DNA from: Enoplolaimus lenunculus
Lineage: Eukaryota > Nematoda > Enoplea > Enoplida > Thoracostomopsidae
Assembly: GCA_030248215.1 (NCBI GenBank)
Contig: JASANG010002381.1
Location: forward strand, 1 to 64,000
DNA length: 64,000 bases
Direction: 5' to 3'
The translations under genes and the position numbers were made by a program. The notes beneath the pieces were generated by a model, which worked only from the letters and a program-made list of their open reading frames with translations, was not told where the DNA came from and did no database searches. The first letter of the stretch is position 1. Every line of letters starts with the position of its first letter. Of the stretch, positions 1 to 12,100 are shown one piece after another.

Positions 1-21
1 TTTAACACTTATTATACTTAC

Positions 22-150
22 TTGAATAGTTTTCCAACCGCCATTAACCCGAACGAACAGTTGTTCGGACGATTTCGAAAATGCCATAGATCCAACGTCA
101 AGTTTCTTCGACGCATAGAATAAATCAAGATCAGTTTCGAATACTGCTGC
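22..150 (-). CDS. COL15A1/COL18A1-like: Exon 19: NC1 trimerisation domain
   Basis: 129 nt, phase 0-0: starts AAVFETDLDLFYASKKLDVG and ends QLFVRVNGGWKTIQ. The pattern (G-S-M-A-F, then E-Q-L-F-V-R-V-N-G-G-W-K) is that of the collagen XV/XVIII trimerisation domain, which nucleates the triple helix. Acceptor TGCTTTCAG, donor ATTCAA|GTAAGT at 16-21. The next exons (hinge, endostatin) must lie left of position 1. Confidence 0.92.
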
Positions 151-3100
151 CTGAAAGCATCATTTCAATTATTATTCACAAACTATCATACTTTAATATG
201 TCTTAGCTAGTCTTTATAAATTAAGTGTAACACTTAACGCCATTTAGTGACAGGTTTTGTAACATTCGAGCTGGCGGGTACGAGTTTTATATTGTGTATA
301 ACTCACTGATTAAAGAATATCAGATAGAATTGTTTTCATTTTTTAAGCCATAGTCGCAATTAGTACAATTGTTAGAAAACAAATGATCAGAATAAATAAA
401 GTAGCTAATTTTAAAATTATATACATATAGACTTGGCTAGCAAAACACCAGCGTGAAATACTGTCAAAATTAAAAGTCAACGGTGAAAAAATCAATATTT
501 TAGAGCTAATCGCTATGTAAATATTGCTTTGCCACTCGTTTTTTGTCTTGAACTAACTTACCCCTGGAACAATTTCCGGTCCGGATGCGGAACCAACAGC
601 AGGCTTTCCAGGTACGCCTGGAGGACCTGGAAGACCGGGTGGTCCTGGTGCCCCCAAGCCTCTGTCGCCCTAAAATCGAAATATCATATTTCGTTGAAGG
701 TACACTTTTTGCAGATAGTCGTGGATAACCCTCTAACCGACTTGACTCTAACACCAGAACTCATATTTTCGTATATGCGCAGCGTTCATCATTAATTAGC
801 AATTAATTTCTACTTTGAGGAACTGCTACAATTGCGGATCTCAAAATTAGCACAGAAGTAAAACATACCAAATACGGAAAATGTGTTTGAAGGTAAAAAT
901 TCAACTAATCCAAAAATAACAAACCAATTGTAAACATGTGATTGGAATGGGGGGTACTATTTACAATTAACAATACGTGGTACAGATATGAGAACTTAAA
1001 TTTAGGCTGGTATATTTAACCGATGTCCGGATGTCAGTTAATTAAATTTCACTCCTTGCACTATCAAACACAAATTATTCGTTTCATTTTGGAATCCTAA
1101 AGAAACATATCGGCTCAGTTGATTGGTCAGAAATCGAATGGTTTAAATCTTTGAATTTCAATTACCTTATCACCCTTTTCAGCGCGCCGTCTAGATTCAT
1201 CGTAGGTTGATCCGTCACCCTAAAACAATTTAATCAAACCAAATACAAGGGTCTGATTAAGGTGGAGGTAGGCCCCGGGGCCTGTATGACCAGGAGACCT
1301 GGGACCCTCGTGACGAGGACGCCCCGGGCCCATATGACTAGCAGGCAATTTTATTAACCACAATTATTTTATACACCAGAGCTTAAAGTGATACATTTTA
1401 ATGAAACAAATTGTACCAAAAGAACAAAACAAAATTTACTGAACAGCGACTTTTCTGGATTTGCACTTAGATAAGTTAGTTTTCCGCTGGTGGAAGGCTT
1501 CCTCTTGTGGGAGGCCCCGGGCCCCCCTTTAATCCGACGCTGCGAAATACAACACCGGATTTCAAAATATTAAGTGTAGGTTTTCGTCTCTCCGTTAGCG
1601 TTTTGATAGACCCTCTCAGATAAGTTTACAAAATGACTATAATTCTCTTGTAAACTAACCGCGCAGGTAACATTCGACACCGTTGCATAGTTATAACAAA
1701 CAGCGCAATGATACCCTAGCCCTGTTTTAATTTTAAGTTCTTTTTCAAATTTAAAATTGACTTTTTTAAATCAAAGTAAATATTTAAAAAATTGAATTGC
1801 TTGAAGTGTTTCTTTTCAAATCAATAACTACAGGTTGTTAGTAGAACACGCTGTGTTACAATGTGAAAAGCTTAGGAAATATGAAACAGAAACTTCGAAG
1901 GATAATGGTATAAGAAGCTATTATTTGCACTCAGGTCACTGGAAGCCGATAAAAATCACTTCTTACCGCTTTTATTTCGAATAGAAATGAGGAAAACAAT
2001 TAACCCTTTTTCACATGAATATTTTCAATTTCATATGAGATGTAATTTCAAGGTGAGATTCGAACCCCAGTCTCACGGGTGGGAGGCGTTTCCGATGACC
2101 ACTGAACTATAGGAGCTTGCCGCTCGAGCCTGAGTAGGCTCTCACGTCTTGTGGAGATTTTGCACTGCGCATATATGTTATAAATTTTAAACACTGCTCA
2201 CAGTGTGTGCATTGCTTGTACATTATTGTATTTAGTTGCTCATAGTATACTCTATGAGCGAAAGGGTTAACTAAAAACTTTTTGAAACAAGCTGAACTAA
2301 CGTCGAACTTATAGGTAGACGTGGTCATAATTAAAAGGTAAATATATCAAGCATGGATGAAGGCTCGTAACTAGCTCGCATTGCCTCAGGGGGGGCAAGA
2401 AATTTTCAGGAATGCATAGGACGGTTTTCACTGACATACAAGCAAGGTTGACAATTGTCTAGGGGGTCAAAACTTCTACCGGAGGCTGTAGCCTACCCTG
2501 CGCCCACCCTCAGCTACGGGCCCGCTTGGATGTTAGATTTAGTCATCTTTTTTGAGCAATTGAATTGAAGCGTGAACGATAGCGTTCGCATGCGTTGCGA
2601 CTATTAATTCCATGCTTCAAATGAAAACTTTCGTTTTCAGAACAAACTTTTGCCAGAGTAACATTAACAAAATCAAATATGCCAAATGCGCTCACAGGCG
2701 GTCCTGGTGGACCACGTTCGCCAGGCGGACCTTGGAAGCCTTGAATGCCTGAAATAAACAAAACTCGAACAGTGTCGCGGGCTTGTGCCACCTGAAATTA
2801 TTTTTGGTTCGTTGTCCTGAACCAGTAACGACAATATGAAGTACGAACCTAAAGCCATGGAAGGACACCAATGAAATATTGCTTAAAACAACGTTTTTAA
2901 CCGCAATTACAAATTTCTACTCATATGCGACCCAAGTTAACTCATGGCAAAATCTATTTCCGCCCGCGCAATGTTACGTACCTCGAGGACCAGGCGGTCC
3001 AGGCCGTCCAGGTGGGCCTTGTGGCCCTAAAACAGGTGGTCCAAATCCGCCGCCAGTGCCAATACCGCCCTGAAATGATCGAGGATCATATTAAATATTG

Positions 3101-6100
3101 CTTTAGCTGGGTCAATTTACGCCTGTTTGACAATTAACATTGAAAAATTAAAAACATAAAAAGCCATAACCAAAACGCTTAAACAAACATCTACGAAATA
3201 CAATGGAAACATAACAGGCATGAGATCTGTGGCCCATGTAAAGAACAAGGCCGGATCGTTTTCCGGAAGGGCTATAATAGAGTCAGTTTAAGCTTTAGAC
3301 TAATTCATTTGCTTAGGCTTAGGCTTAGGCTTAGCCTTTAGGCTTAGGAATTGACTCATCCATACGCTTCGGCTTAGGCTTAGGCTTAAGAATATGCTTA
3401 TACTACTGTTCCGGCCGCGTTCTATACATGGGCCAGATCTGTTATGAACTGCAGAAATGCAGATACACAATCTTTAACCGATCGATAGGCGTCTGACTTG
3501 AGTCGATTTTACACTTCAGTACAAACGGACTTAGACGAAAAAGTTTGTGTTTACTATAGAAATGCACTAATCTCAGTCGAATTTATTTGTCTCACCGCAT
3601 AGTCATGACTAGAAGCTCAAAAATAGTACACCGGTTTCTGGCAACATCAATTAATTTGACAATCACAAATTTGTGTAACCTCTGGTATTAGTTAAAGCTG
3701 TAAACTCAAATGCCGGCTGAAGTCAAGATTGAACCTAAGTTATGGACTAAGAATCCAAGCAAAACCGAACCATAAAAAACCAAAATACGGTTGCTTTTGT
3801 GGTCAAAATGTACAACTGATAGGTCTTGTAACATTAAACCAGAGAATGGTGAGGTTTGAAATTCAGCAAATTCACTGCATAGGTATACTCTACTTCTGTG
3901 CAAATTTTAATATCTGCCAATGCATCAGTTCATTAGTTTGAAAACCTAGTACTAACTGGTGATAGGTGCAATATGCATTTGAGAATATGGGCCCTATTTA
4001 CTACTGCACCTGTAAGTGACTTCTAACACCTTTATGCTAACACAAAAACATAAGGTTAGGTTGAAAACGTCAAAACAAGAGTGTATGGTACATGAGTATA
4101 TGTAACTCTTGGGATTCCATATGGTGCAAAATGTACCACGGAGCGTTGAGTTTTTGGATATCCTCCGCTTATTTAGACGGGGACACAACCTGTTCGAATC
4201 AGGAAAATTTACGTATCCGGCATCAAAAATGCTTTGCTTATATTTTAAGTTTAGGATTATTTGCATGTGGCAGCGACGCCCCTCAAAGTAAGAGGGTTCA
4301 TCCAAAACGCAACGCCCGGTTGTACATTTTGCACTATGTGGAACTCGAAAAGTTGCACACTGTTGTATCATGCGCTCTTGGTCACAGCTTTTGTTAGTAC
4401 AAAGTAACATGCCGACAAAAGCAGATCCGGGGCCAACCTACAAATCTATATATGTTTTGTTTTGCTAAACATTTAAAAAATACGTTTCCCACCCCTCAGT
4501 CTCACTCGTCCAAAAATAATTCGTTTTTGACGCTATTTTACTTTGCCTAACCTAAACAATGTGATAATTTCTTCCGTACTCGTTTTAAATGCTGAAAATC
4601 TTCAAAGCTGGCGTCTGTTTGTTTATATCGAATTTCATAAATACGGAAAAGGAATCCCGTCACTGTAAAATCCTGGATCTGCCACTGCAACAAAATACCC
4701 TCAACAATATTTAATAAACACCTCCGATGGGCGGCGGTAATTAAATGTTACGCGACACGTGTACTACTTGTCGAAATTTCAAGGTTCATACTTTCTTCAA
4801 TTTTAACGATTAAAACTTCTTGTATTTCTGACGTTAATAATCTTTTAAACAACTGAAAATTGCGTCGTCGGAATTGGTTAAAACATAAATGTGTTATATT
4901 CATGAAATTACTACTTTAATGACAAAATGTCACAAGAATTTTCAGGCATTTTCTGCGAAAACACATATTTAGTTATAGTCGTGACGTTGCATGCACTTCT
5001 TAGGTTCGATACCGCCTCCCGATAATATGGTAACAATGAATGCAAGCTGTGGTTATAAATAAACAAAAAAAATTGTGCTTACAATAAACGGATACGCACT
5101 ACTTCCGGGTTCACCACGATCACCTTTAATGCCGAGGCCGCGTGGTCCTATTGGACCCGGCCGTCCCTAATAAATGAATAAATTATCATACATTCTCAAC
5201 CGTTTGTTGAAATGTTTTGAATTCATTAATATTGTTGTCTTTAAGCAACACCTGGATTAATTAGATGAGTAATGCAAATACGCCGATGCTAAAACCCAAG
5301 GAAGCCACAGTAAGAATTTGGGAGATGAACGAGTGTCGCGGCGTCCTGAAGCGCATTCTAACTTCGAATTTCAAGTTTAATTTGGTTAAAGGCAAAATTA
5401 TCCGTTTTAACAATATAGTGTTTCATTTGTGCTGCACATTCTAAAGTTTGATTTCAGCAACTCAAAAACTCCAAAAACATAGATTCCGTTTGCTGATAGG
5501 GTCGGTGGCGTCGTATACACCGAAAAGCTTAAATTTGGTTCCCAAATGTTACACCCGGCACGATAACGCCCAGCACGGCCGTGCCGGACCAAAATGGTTT
5601 GTTGCGAGCTTAACTGCAGTCACGGTATCATCTCAAGCGATTCCACCCACCCCCAATCCTAATTTCCGTCACATAGGGCCAACTGATTTAAAGTTAGTAT
5701 TTGAAATAAATGTTAAAAGCCGAATATGTGAAAATTAAAATTTAGAACCCGAGTTTTTTGGGAAAATAAATTAAACAAACTAAACACAACAACATTTGTG
5801 CCTAAACAACTTATAAGGTGATGCGGTTTTGTGTTGCCGCTTTAAACTAAAATTACTACTATACACAATTTAGCAAAATAATTAGTCACAGCTGTGCCTT
5901 GGATTTACAGAATTGCCCCCTCGACACAGTTACTAGCGGCTGTTCGAATTAAAATCAGCTTCGTCGGGTCCGTAGCCAAGGGGGGCCAGGAGGGCTCAGC
6001 TTCCCCTGGAAAAATTTTGGATACCCCTAGAAAATTTTCAACCTTGCTTGCAAGTCAGTCACTAAAAACCGTTGAATGCCCCTCCTAAAAAATTTAGCCC

Positions 6101-9100
6101 CCCTGTCATGGTGAGCTGGCTACGGGCCTGAGCTGCGTTTCGCCTTAATCTTATTCGTGAGAGATGTCCGGGTTCAAGCCTATATTGCATGTGTACAAAT
6201 TCAAAAAAATGATGCGAGCCAAGCGAGGCTCGAATCATAGTTTCGTTCTCGATACCGTAAAAACATTAATGTTGGACCCAGTTGAGTTATTAAAATTGAA
6301 TATCTTCCCGAGTGGATGATGAATACTTTAACAAAAGTATACAACTGAGTACATTCTGTGTACAAAATAATGGAGCCGCACGCGTTGCGTTTTTCCCCTA
6401 CCCCCATTATTTAGTGTCAAACAAGCTCTCCATATAGTTTAATTTAGGGTATTCATGTGATAGCGACCCCTTTCTTAACAAGGGGGGGGGGTCGGCCAAA
6501 CCTCGACGCCCAGTGCTACATTTTGCGCCATGCAGAGCCCCATGAGTTGCACACTGTTGTATTATGCACTCTTGGTATGAGTGACAACTTTTACTGGACA
6601 CATGAAAATTGTTACAATTGCACCCAAGCTCAAAGCGTTACTCCTATGCGTTAAAGCGAAAGCTTTTGAAGTTTTATTAATTTCAACAACACACAAAAAA
6701 GTATTCAAATTTTAAAACGAGTCCATCTTGGAAAGGACTTCAAGTCAGCGACTAATTTAACCACAAAAAGTTCCCACATATATGTATAATGAGCGGAATA
6801 ATAATATTTATGAATGTATTTAGGTAGGTATCACGACAATTCGTCGCCCAACAACTCGACGTCCGACTACTTGTAATCCGTAATTTCATCGACTCGACAA
6901 TTTGTCACCCGGCATTATGCTTAAGGCATAGTCTTCGGCTTAGGATTACACTTACGATTATGCTTAGTTTTATTTATAGGTTTTAGGGCCCATGTATAGA
7001 ACAGGGCCGGATCAGTAGTATAGGCATATTCCTAAGCGTAAGCCTAAACCTAAGCGTATGGATGAGCCTATTCCTAGGCCTAAGCTTAAACGATCCGGCC
7101 CTGTTCTATACATGGGCCGGTTTTAGGATACTGTTAGACGGTAAATTATCGGGCTATGAATTGTCGTAGATCCAAGTCTGTATGTATAAATGTTTGGCTA
7201 GCCTTAGATTTATCCTTAAGCTTACGCTTAGAAAAATAATAAACAATAGTAATGTGAAGCGGGCATTTGCCATTTGATCAAATTAACATTAGTGTGGGTG
7301 AAGTTAACAAGTACCAAGACTGCTGGGGTTCTAACTATGTATCCGGCCCATAGCCAAGGGGTCGGCACATGGAGCTTAGCTTCCCCTGGAAAAATATTTC
7401 CCCCTAAAAAGCTTTCAACCTTGCTTGCCAGTCATTGGACACCCTTGTATGCCCCTACTGAAAAATTTTCAGCCACCCCCTATAGCAAGGTGAGCTGGCT
7501 ACGGGCTTGTATGTACCGGACTTGCTTCAGGGAGTACACAATTCATGAGGTCAGCTACACGTGATTACTTGCTACACGTGATTACTTGCTACACGTGATT
7601 ACTTGCTACACGTGATTACTTAAAAAAATGCTAAAATTATAATAAATAAAGCAAACTGTGCAGAAACGAAAAAAACAGTTACAATGTCAAACATAAACAC
7701 TGAACTGTGAATTTATTAACAACATTTGGGTTAAGTCAAAGAGGTAATAAAACCCGCCATTCGGCACTGAGTCTTAAATCTTAAACTAGCTTGTTTTTTT
7801 TTAAATTTTTTAAATAATTTTTTACTTGCCGATGTCATTTTAGGAATTGTTATTCGTAGAAATAATTCAGTTCACAAGGTTAATATCTGGCACTATACGC
7901 AACTGTTAGACATTGATATTTTCTGATTGGTAATAAACGACGATAAAAGTTATAGGTGTATTACCTCGGTTTCCTGTATAGAATATTTTGAAAGTTTGTT
8001 TGGCTTCCGTTCGATTGGTGCTGGTTTGTTTAGTTAAGCATTAAATTTAGTTGAAAAAAAACTAAACTGGAATTACTTAGCTACGTATATGAGTTTTAGA
8101 GACATTTTTGACAATCCCACAGTTAATGTTTTATATTCACTCATGACGTGGAACAATTACAAACACCGCCATTAACAGTCAAACTTGAACTTACCGGAAA
8201 TCCAGGAACACCAATTTCGCCCTTCGGTCCTGCTTGTCCAGGCGGTCCCGGTGGTCCAGGTGGACCAGGGGCGCCAGGGGAACCCTGAAAACTCACCTGA
8301 TTCTAGTAGTTAAAGGTAAAGTTAGTAATAATTTTAGTTTTCTAGTATAAATTTAACATTATTAAAAATGTTAAGGAATAACTTGCAAATATTGTTGATT
8401 TTGACATATTTTGTAATACTTTCGAAACCTGTTTTCCATTCAATTTGAGAGACGTTTGCTGTAAGGGCTCGCAGTTACATCGACTCAAGTGACACTTAGT
8501 TTCCCGTGGAATAATTTTAGCGACCGTAAAAAAGTTGCAACCTCGCTTGTAACTCAAGTGAAGACAGTGGCGGATCCAGGATTTCAAAATAAGGGGGGGG
8601 GGCAAAAGTTCACAGGTAATAAACTTATTTTGTCGCCCACACACAAACCACGAACTATTGCCATAAAATTGCTATATAATTTTTGTCGAGATGCTGTTGG
8701 GGGGGGGGGGCGCGCCGCCCCCATGACCTGACAGTTTATATTGACAAAAAATTATATGTTTTATGCTGTTTTCTTGTTGAATAAAACAAAAATTTGTATT
8801 TGGTTTTTAATAGTAAGCTAGTTGTATTTGGCTTTTATTGAGCATTCATCATTAATAGACGAATGCAACTATGTCGTGGGATTGAACAGAGAAACTGGTT
8901 TCAAGTAGCATTCACATCAGGCCTGTTGCCACCAACCTTTTAAGGGGAGCTAAAATTTTTAAGGTGGGGTATACGAAGATACCTTCAGACATTTTTTGAG
9001 GGCTCAAGTTTTTGCAACGGGTCTAAACTGCTAAAAATCCTTTGGCTGAGCATTCGTATCATTGCGCAGTAGCATTCGACAAATAAATTAGCAATGTATT

Positions 9101-12100
9101 GATTGTAACATTTAGCTCTTGTAAGGAAAACTTACCGGCGCGGGTCTCGCTTCACCAGGCTTTCCAGGAACTCCAGGGGGACCAGGAAGACCGGCACCAC
9201 CTGGTTCACCTTTATCTCCCTAGAAATACAATGTTCGTGAACCCATATTTTCAAATGTGTATAAGCGGATATCATCACTTAGTTATAGCTTTTCAAACTC
9301 ACTAACTATTGCAGTTGTGGAACTCAAGACTGGTACAGCACTAGAGTAAATTATGCGCGAAAAGTGTGCTAAATTTTAAACCTCAGCATTCACTACTTCG
9401 AAAGTTACAAGACCTATCACCAACTGGTGATAGGTGCTGCACACATTTGAGGCTACGTGCCCTATCCGCAATTTGAAACTATTTTGGAAAATAATTGAGC
9501 GAAGCGTTTTATGTTTTGTACTTGGGGGAGAAGGGGGGATGCCCGCCCCCCCCTCCGTCCCCTCCCCCCCCGAAAAATCACGGAGCAGCGGCCACCATTT
9601 AAAAAATCTTTTTTTTAAAAAATTCCGAGCCAAAAATGTTAACCTCGCATTGGGGTTTTAAAAATTTAAGCCGTTTAATAGCTACAGGCTAATTTGCATA
9701 ATTAATTAAGCCTAAATTAGGACTTTCCACAATATTTCACTAATTATTACAGTTAGAAGCAATTTAATTTTAGCATTAAAGGGTTTTTGGGTGCGAGAAA
9801 TTTGCGTAGACTGTTTACAAACCGCCAAAACCGATACTTGACCAGTTAGCTAATAGATAATTTGCATATTATCATAGTTTATAAGCCTAAATTAGGACTT
9901 TTTTACAATATTTCACTAATTAATTTCAGCACCAAAGGGTTTTTAGGTGCGAAAAATTTGAATAAATTGTCTACAAACATCCAAAACCGATAATTGAATA
10001 GTTAGCTAATAGCTAGTTTGTATATTAGTTTAATTGACAAGACAAAACTAGGACTTTTTAAATTATTCCGAAAATTATTAGGGTGGCTGAAGGGTTTTTG
10101 GGTGCGAGGAATCTGAGGAAATTGCTTACAAACCTCCAAAACCGGTAATTGAGTAGCTAGCTAATAGATAATTTGCATATAAGCATAATTGATAAGCCTA
10201 AATTAGGCGTTTTTACAATGTTTCACTAATTATTAGGGTTACAAGCAATCTAATTTCAGCAATATTGGGTTTTCGGGTGCGAGGAATCTAAATAAATTAT
10301 CTACAAACCTTTAAAAGCGATTATGGAATAGTTTGCTAATAGCTAATTTGCATATTTGCTTAATTGACGATACAAAATTAGGACTTTTTAAGTTATTCCA
10401 ATAATTATTAGAGTGGCTGAAGGGTTTTTGGGCGCGAGGAATCTGAGGAAATTGCTTAAAAATCTTCAAAACCGATTAATGAATAGTCAGCTAATAACTA
10501 ATTTGCATATTACCTTAATTGCTTATGTGCGTTCGAGCTTCGCTCAATGAATGTAGTCCCACTACGACTGGTAATACTATGTTTTTACGATGCTGTGTGT
10601 ACCATTTCCCCAACTTAAAGTCTAAACCTAAGCCTAAGCCTAATCCTAGCCTAAGGTATGCCACAAAAATTCCTATTTGGAACACCATAAGCAACCCAAA
10701 ACATTAATAATCAGACATTGTGGCGCTTACCATTACTAGCGAATCTGGAGGGGGGCTGTACGCCCCTGTCAGAAAATTTTCGTGATAAAATGGTAAGGTA
10801 CATTACAATTTTTCCCCTCAGAAAATTGGCACATATACAACATACAGTAACAATTGCGTTTCACACCTTTTGTCGACCCGCCCGCGTGTCATAAATTTAC
10901 GGATCCGCCACTGCTTACCTTAGCTCCATGTCGGCCAATTCCAGGAACGCCTTGATCGCCCTAGAAGTAAACAAAATAATTGTTAATTTAAACATTTTTC
11001 AAATTAATGTTTTTAATAGAATTAAAATGTTAAAATTAATTATCTACACAATTTGAAGCAAATATACTGACTACGAATCTAAGTTGCCCCGACATCTCGT
11101 CGACCTCAATAACGTATCATTTCATCGACGCCTTATACGCATAACCATAAATCTAAAGATCGGCGACCAACCCGAATCGACGAGGTTGTCTTGCCTGCTG
11201 GTGGATAACAAAGTCTAGAAATGGATAACATGTCAGCCAACGAGTAGTCGGTGATTGCGATGCCGTAATCCACAATTATCATAGCAGTTGAATTTTAGTT
11301 CTCGCATATTTCAACCTCGTACGCAAACAAATAAATTCTCGCCAAATTTGACGCAAACCAAAGTACAAAATAGTTGCTCATGAAATTATAGTAGTGTTGA
11401 ACTCAACTTACTCTGTCACCTTTTGGACCTCGAGGACCCTGAGGACCAGGCGGACCCGCTTGCGTTACAACTCCATCCTGAAAAAATGTTTTGCCAGTAG
11501 TAGATATTTTGTAGTAATAAAAGCCAACACTGTAAAAAAATGCTGAGCCAAATTGACTATCTCCAAAATACGCTCTACGTGACTACACAAACCGAATCAA
11601 ATTCCACTCCGACAGAGTCAATTTCGACTATCTGAGTGGCACCTGTGACTCTGGCAGAGTCGAATTTGACTCAGTTTGTGTAGTCCCGTAGAACCTGTTT
11701 TGGAGATAGTCAATTTGACTCACCATTTTTTGCAGTGTATTATCAGCGTCTATTCCGCGTGGAAACAGTAAATTTTCTGCGGTTTTGTTTCAAAGGCAAT
11801 ATCCACCCTTTGTAGAAGTTGAATTATATGTAACAGTTTTTACATGGCTATCATAACCAATGTAAAGAACAGGAGCGAAAATAAAAGCAACCCCAGCAAA
11901 AACGAGCACCGAACCGCCTAAAGCATAAGCCAAACAAAACAATTAGTCTAAAGCTTAAATTCCCCCAAAACCCCACCCAACACCTACTCTTTTGCAGTCC
12001 CACAGAGAAACCCCCCCATAACAGGTACAAAAAAATCATAAAACCCCCCCCCCCTCCACCTCCCCCACGTAACAAAAAATTTTGTGACCTGTGCATGACC

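Larger units (their letters stand above)
5167..8194. other. COL15A1/COL18A1-like: Intron 13
   Basis: 3.0 kb. Family C copies at about 5968-6132 and 7341-7508, family M half copy 6420-6610, family K element 6831-7171 carrying a nested B element (6987-7118), and a 17-bp x 4 repeat at 7554-7621. 5167-5960 and 7622-8194 show nothing recognised. Confidence 0.7.
9220..10918. other. COL15A1/COL18A1-like: Intron 11
   Basis: 1.7 kb. Family D copy (about 9240-9470) right after the exon 12 acceptor, a C/G homopolymer patch (9525-9570), a five-copy tandem array (9680-10530), some CCTAAG words (10620-10655) and the H element 10734-10913 touching the exon 11 donor. Confidence 0.75.

Noticed and set aside
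1260-1330. GC-rich stretch that first looked like another collagen exon
   Set aside because: No frame keeps Gly every third residue; it is a palindrome around AGGCCCCGGGGCCT and lacks splice sites.
2047-2116. Functional tRNA-Gly gene
   Set aside because: A and B boxes are present but the acceptor and anticodon stems do not pair; a second degraded copy exists within the same element ends.
3340-3360. TTAGGC repeats as a possible interstitial telomere
   Set aside because: The repeats always sit inside family B elements with their own ends and TSDs.
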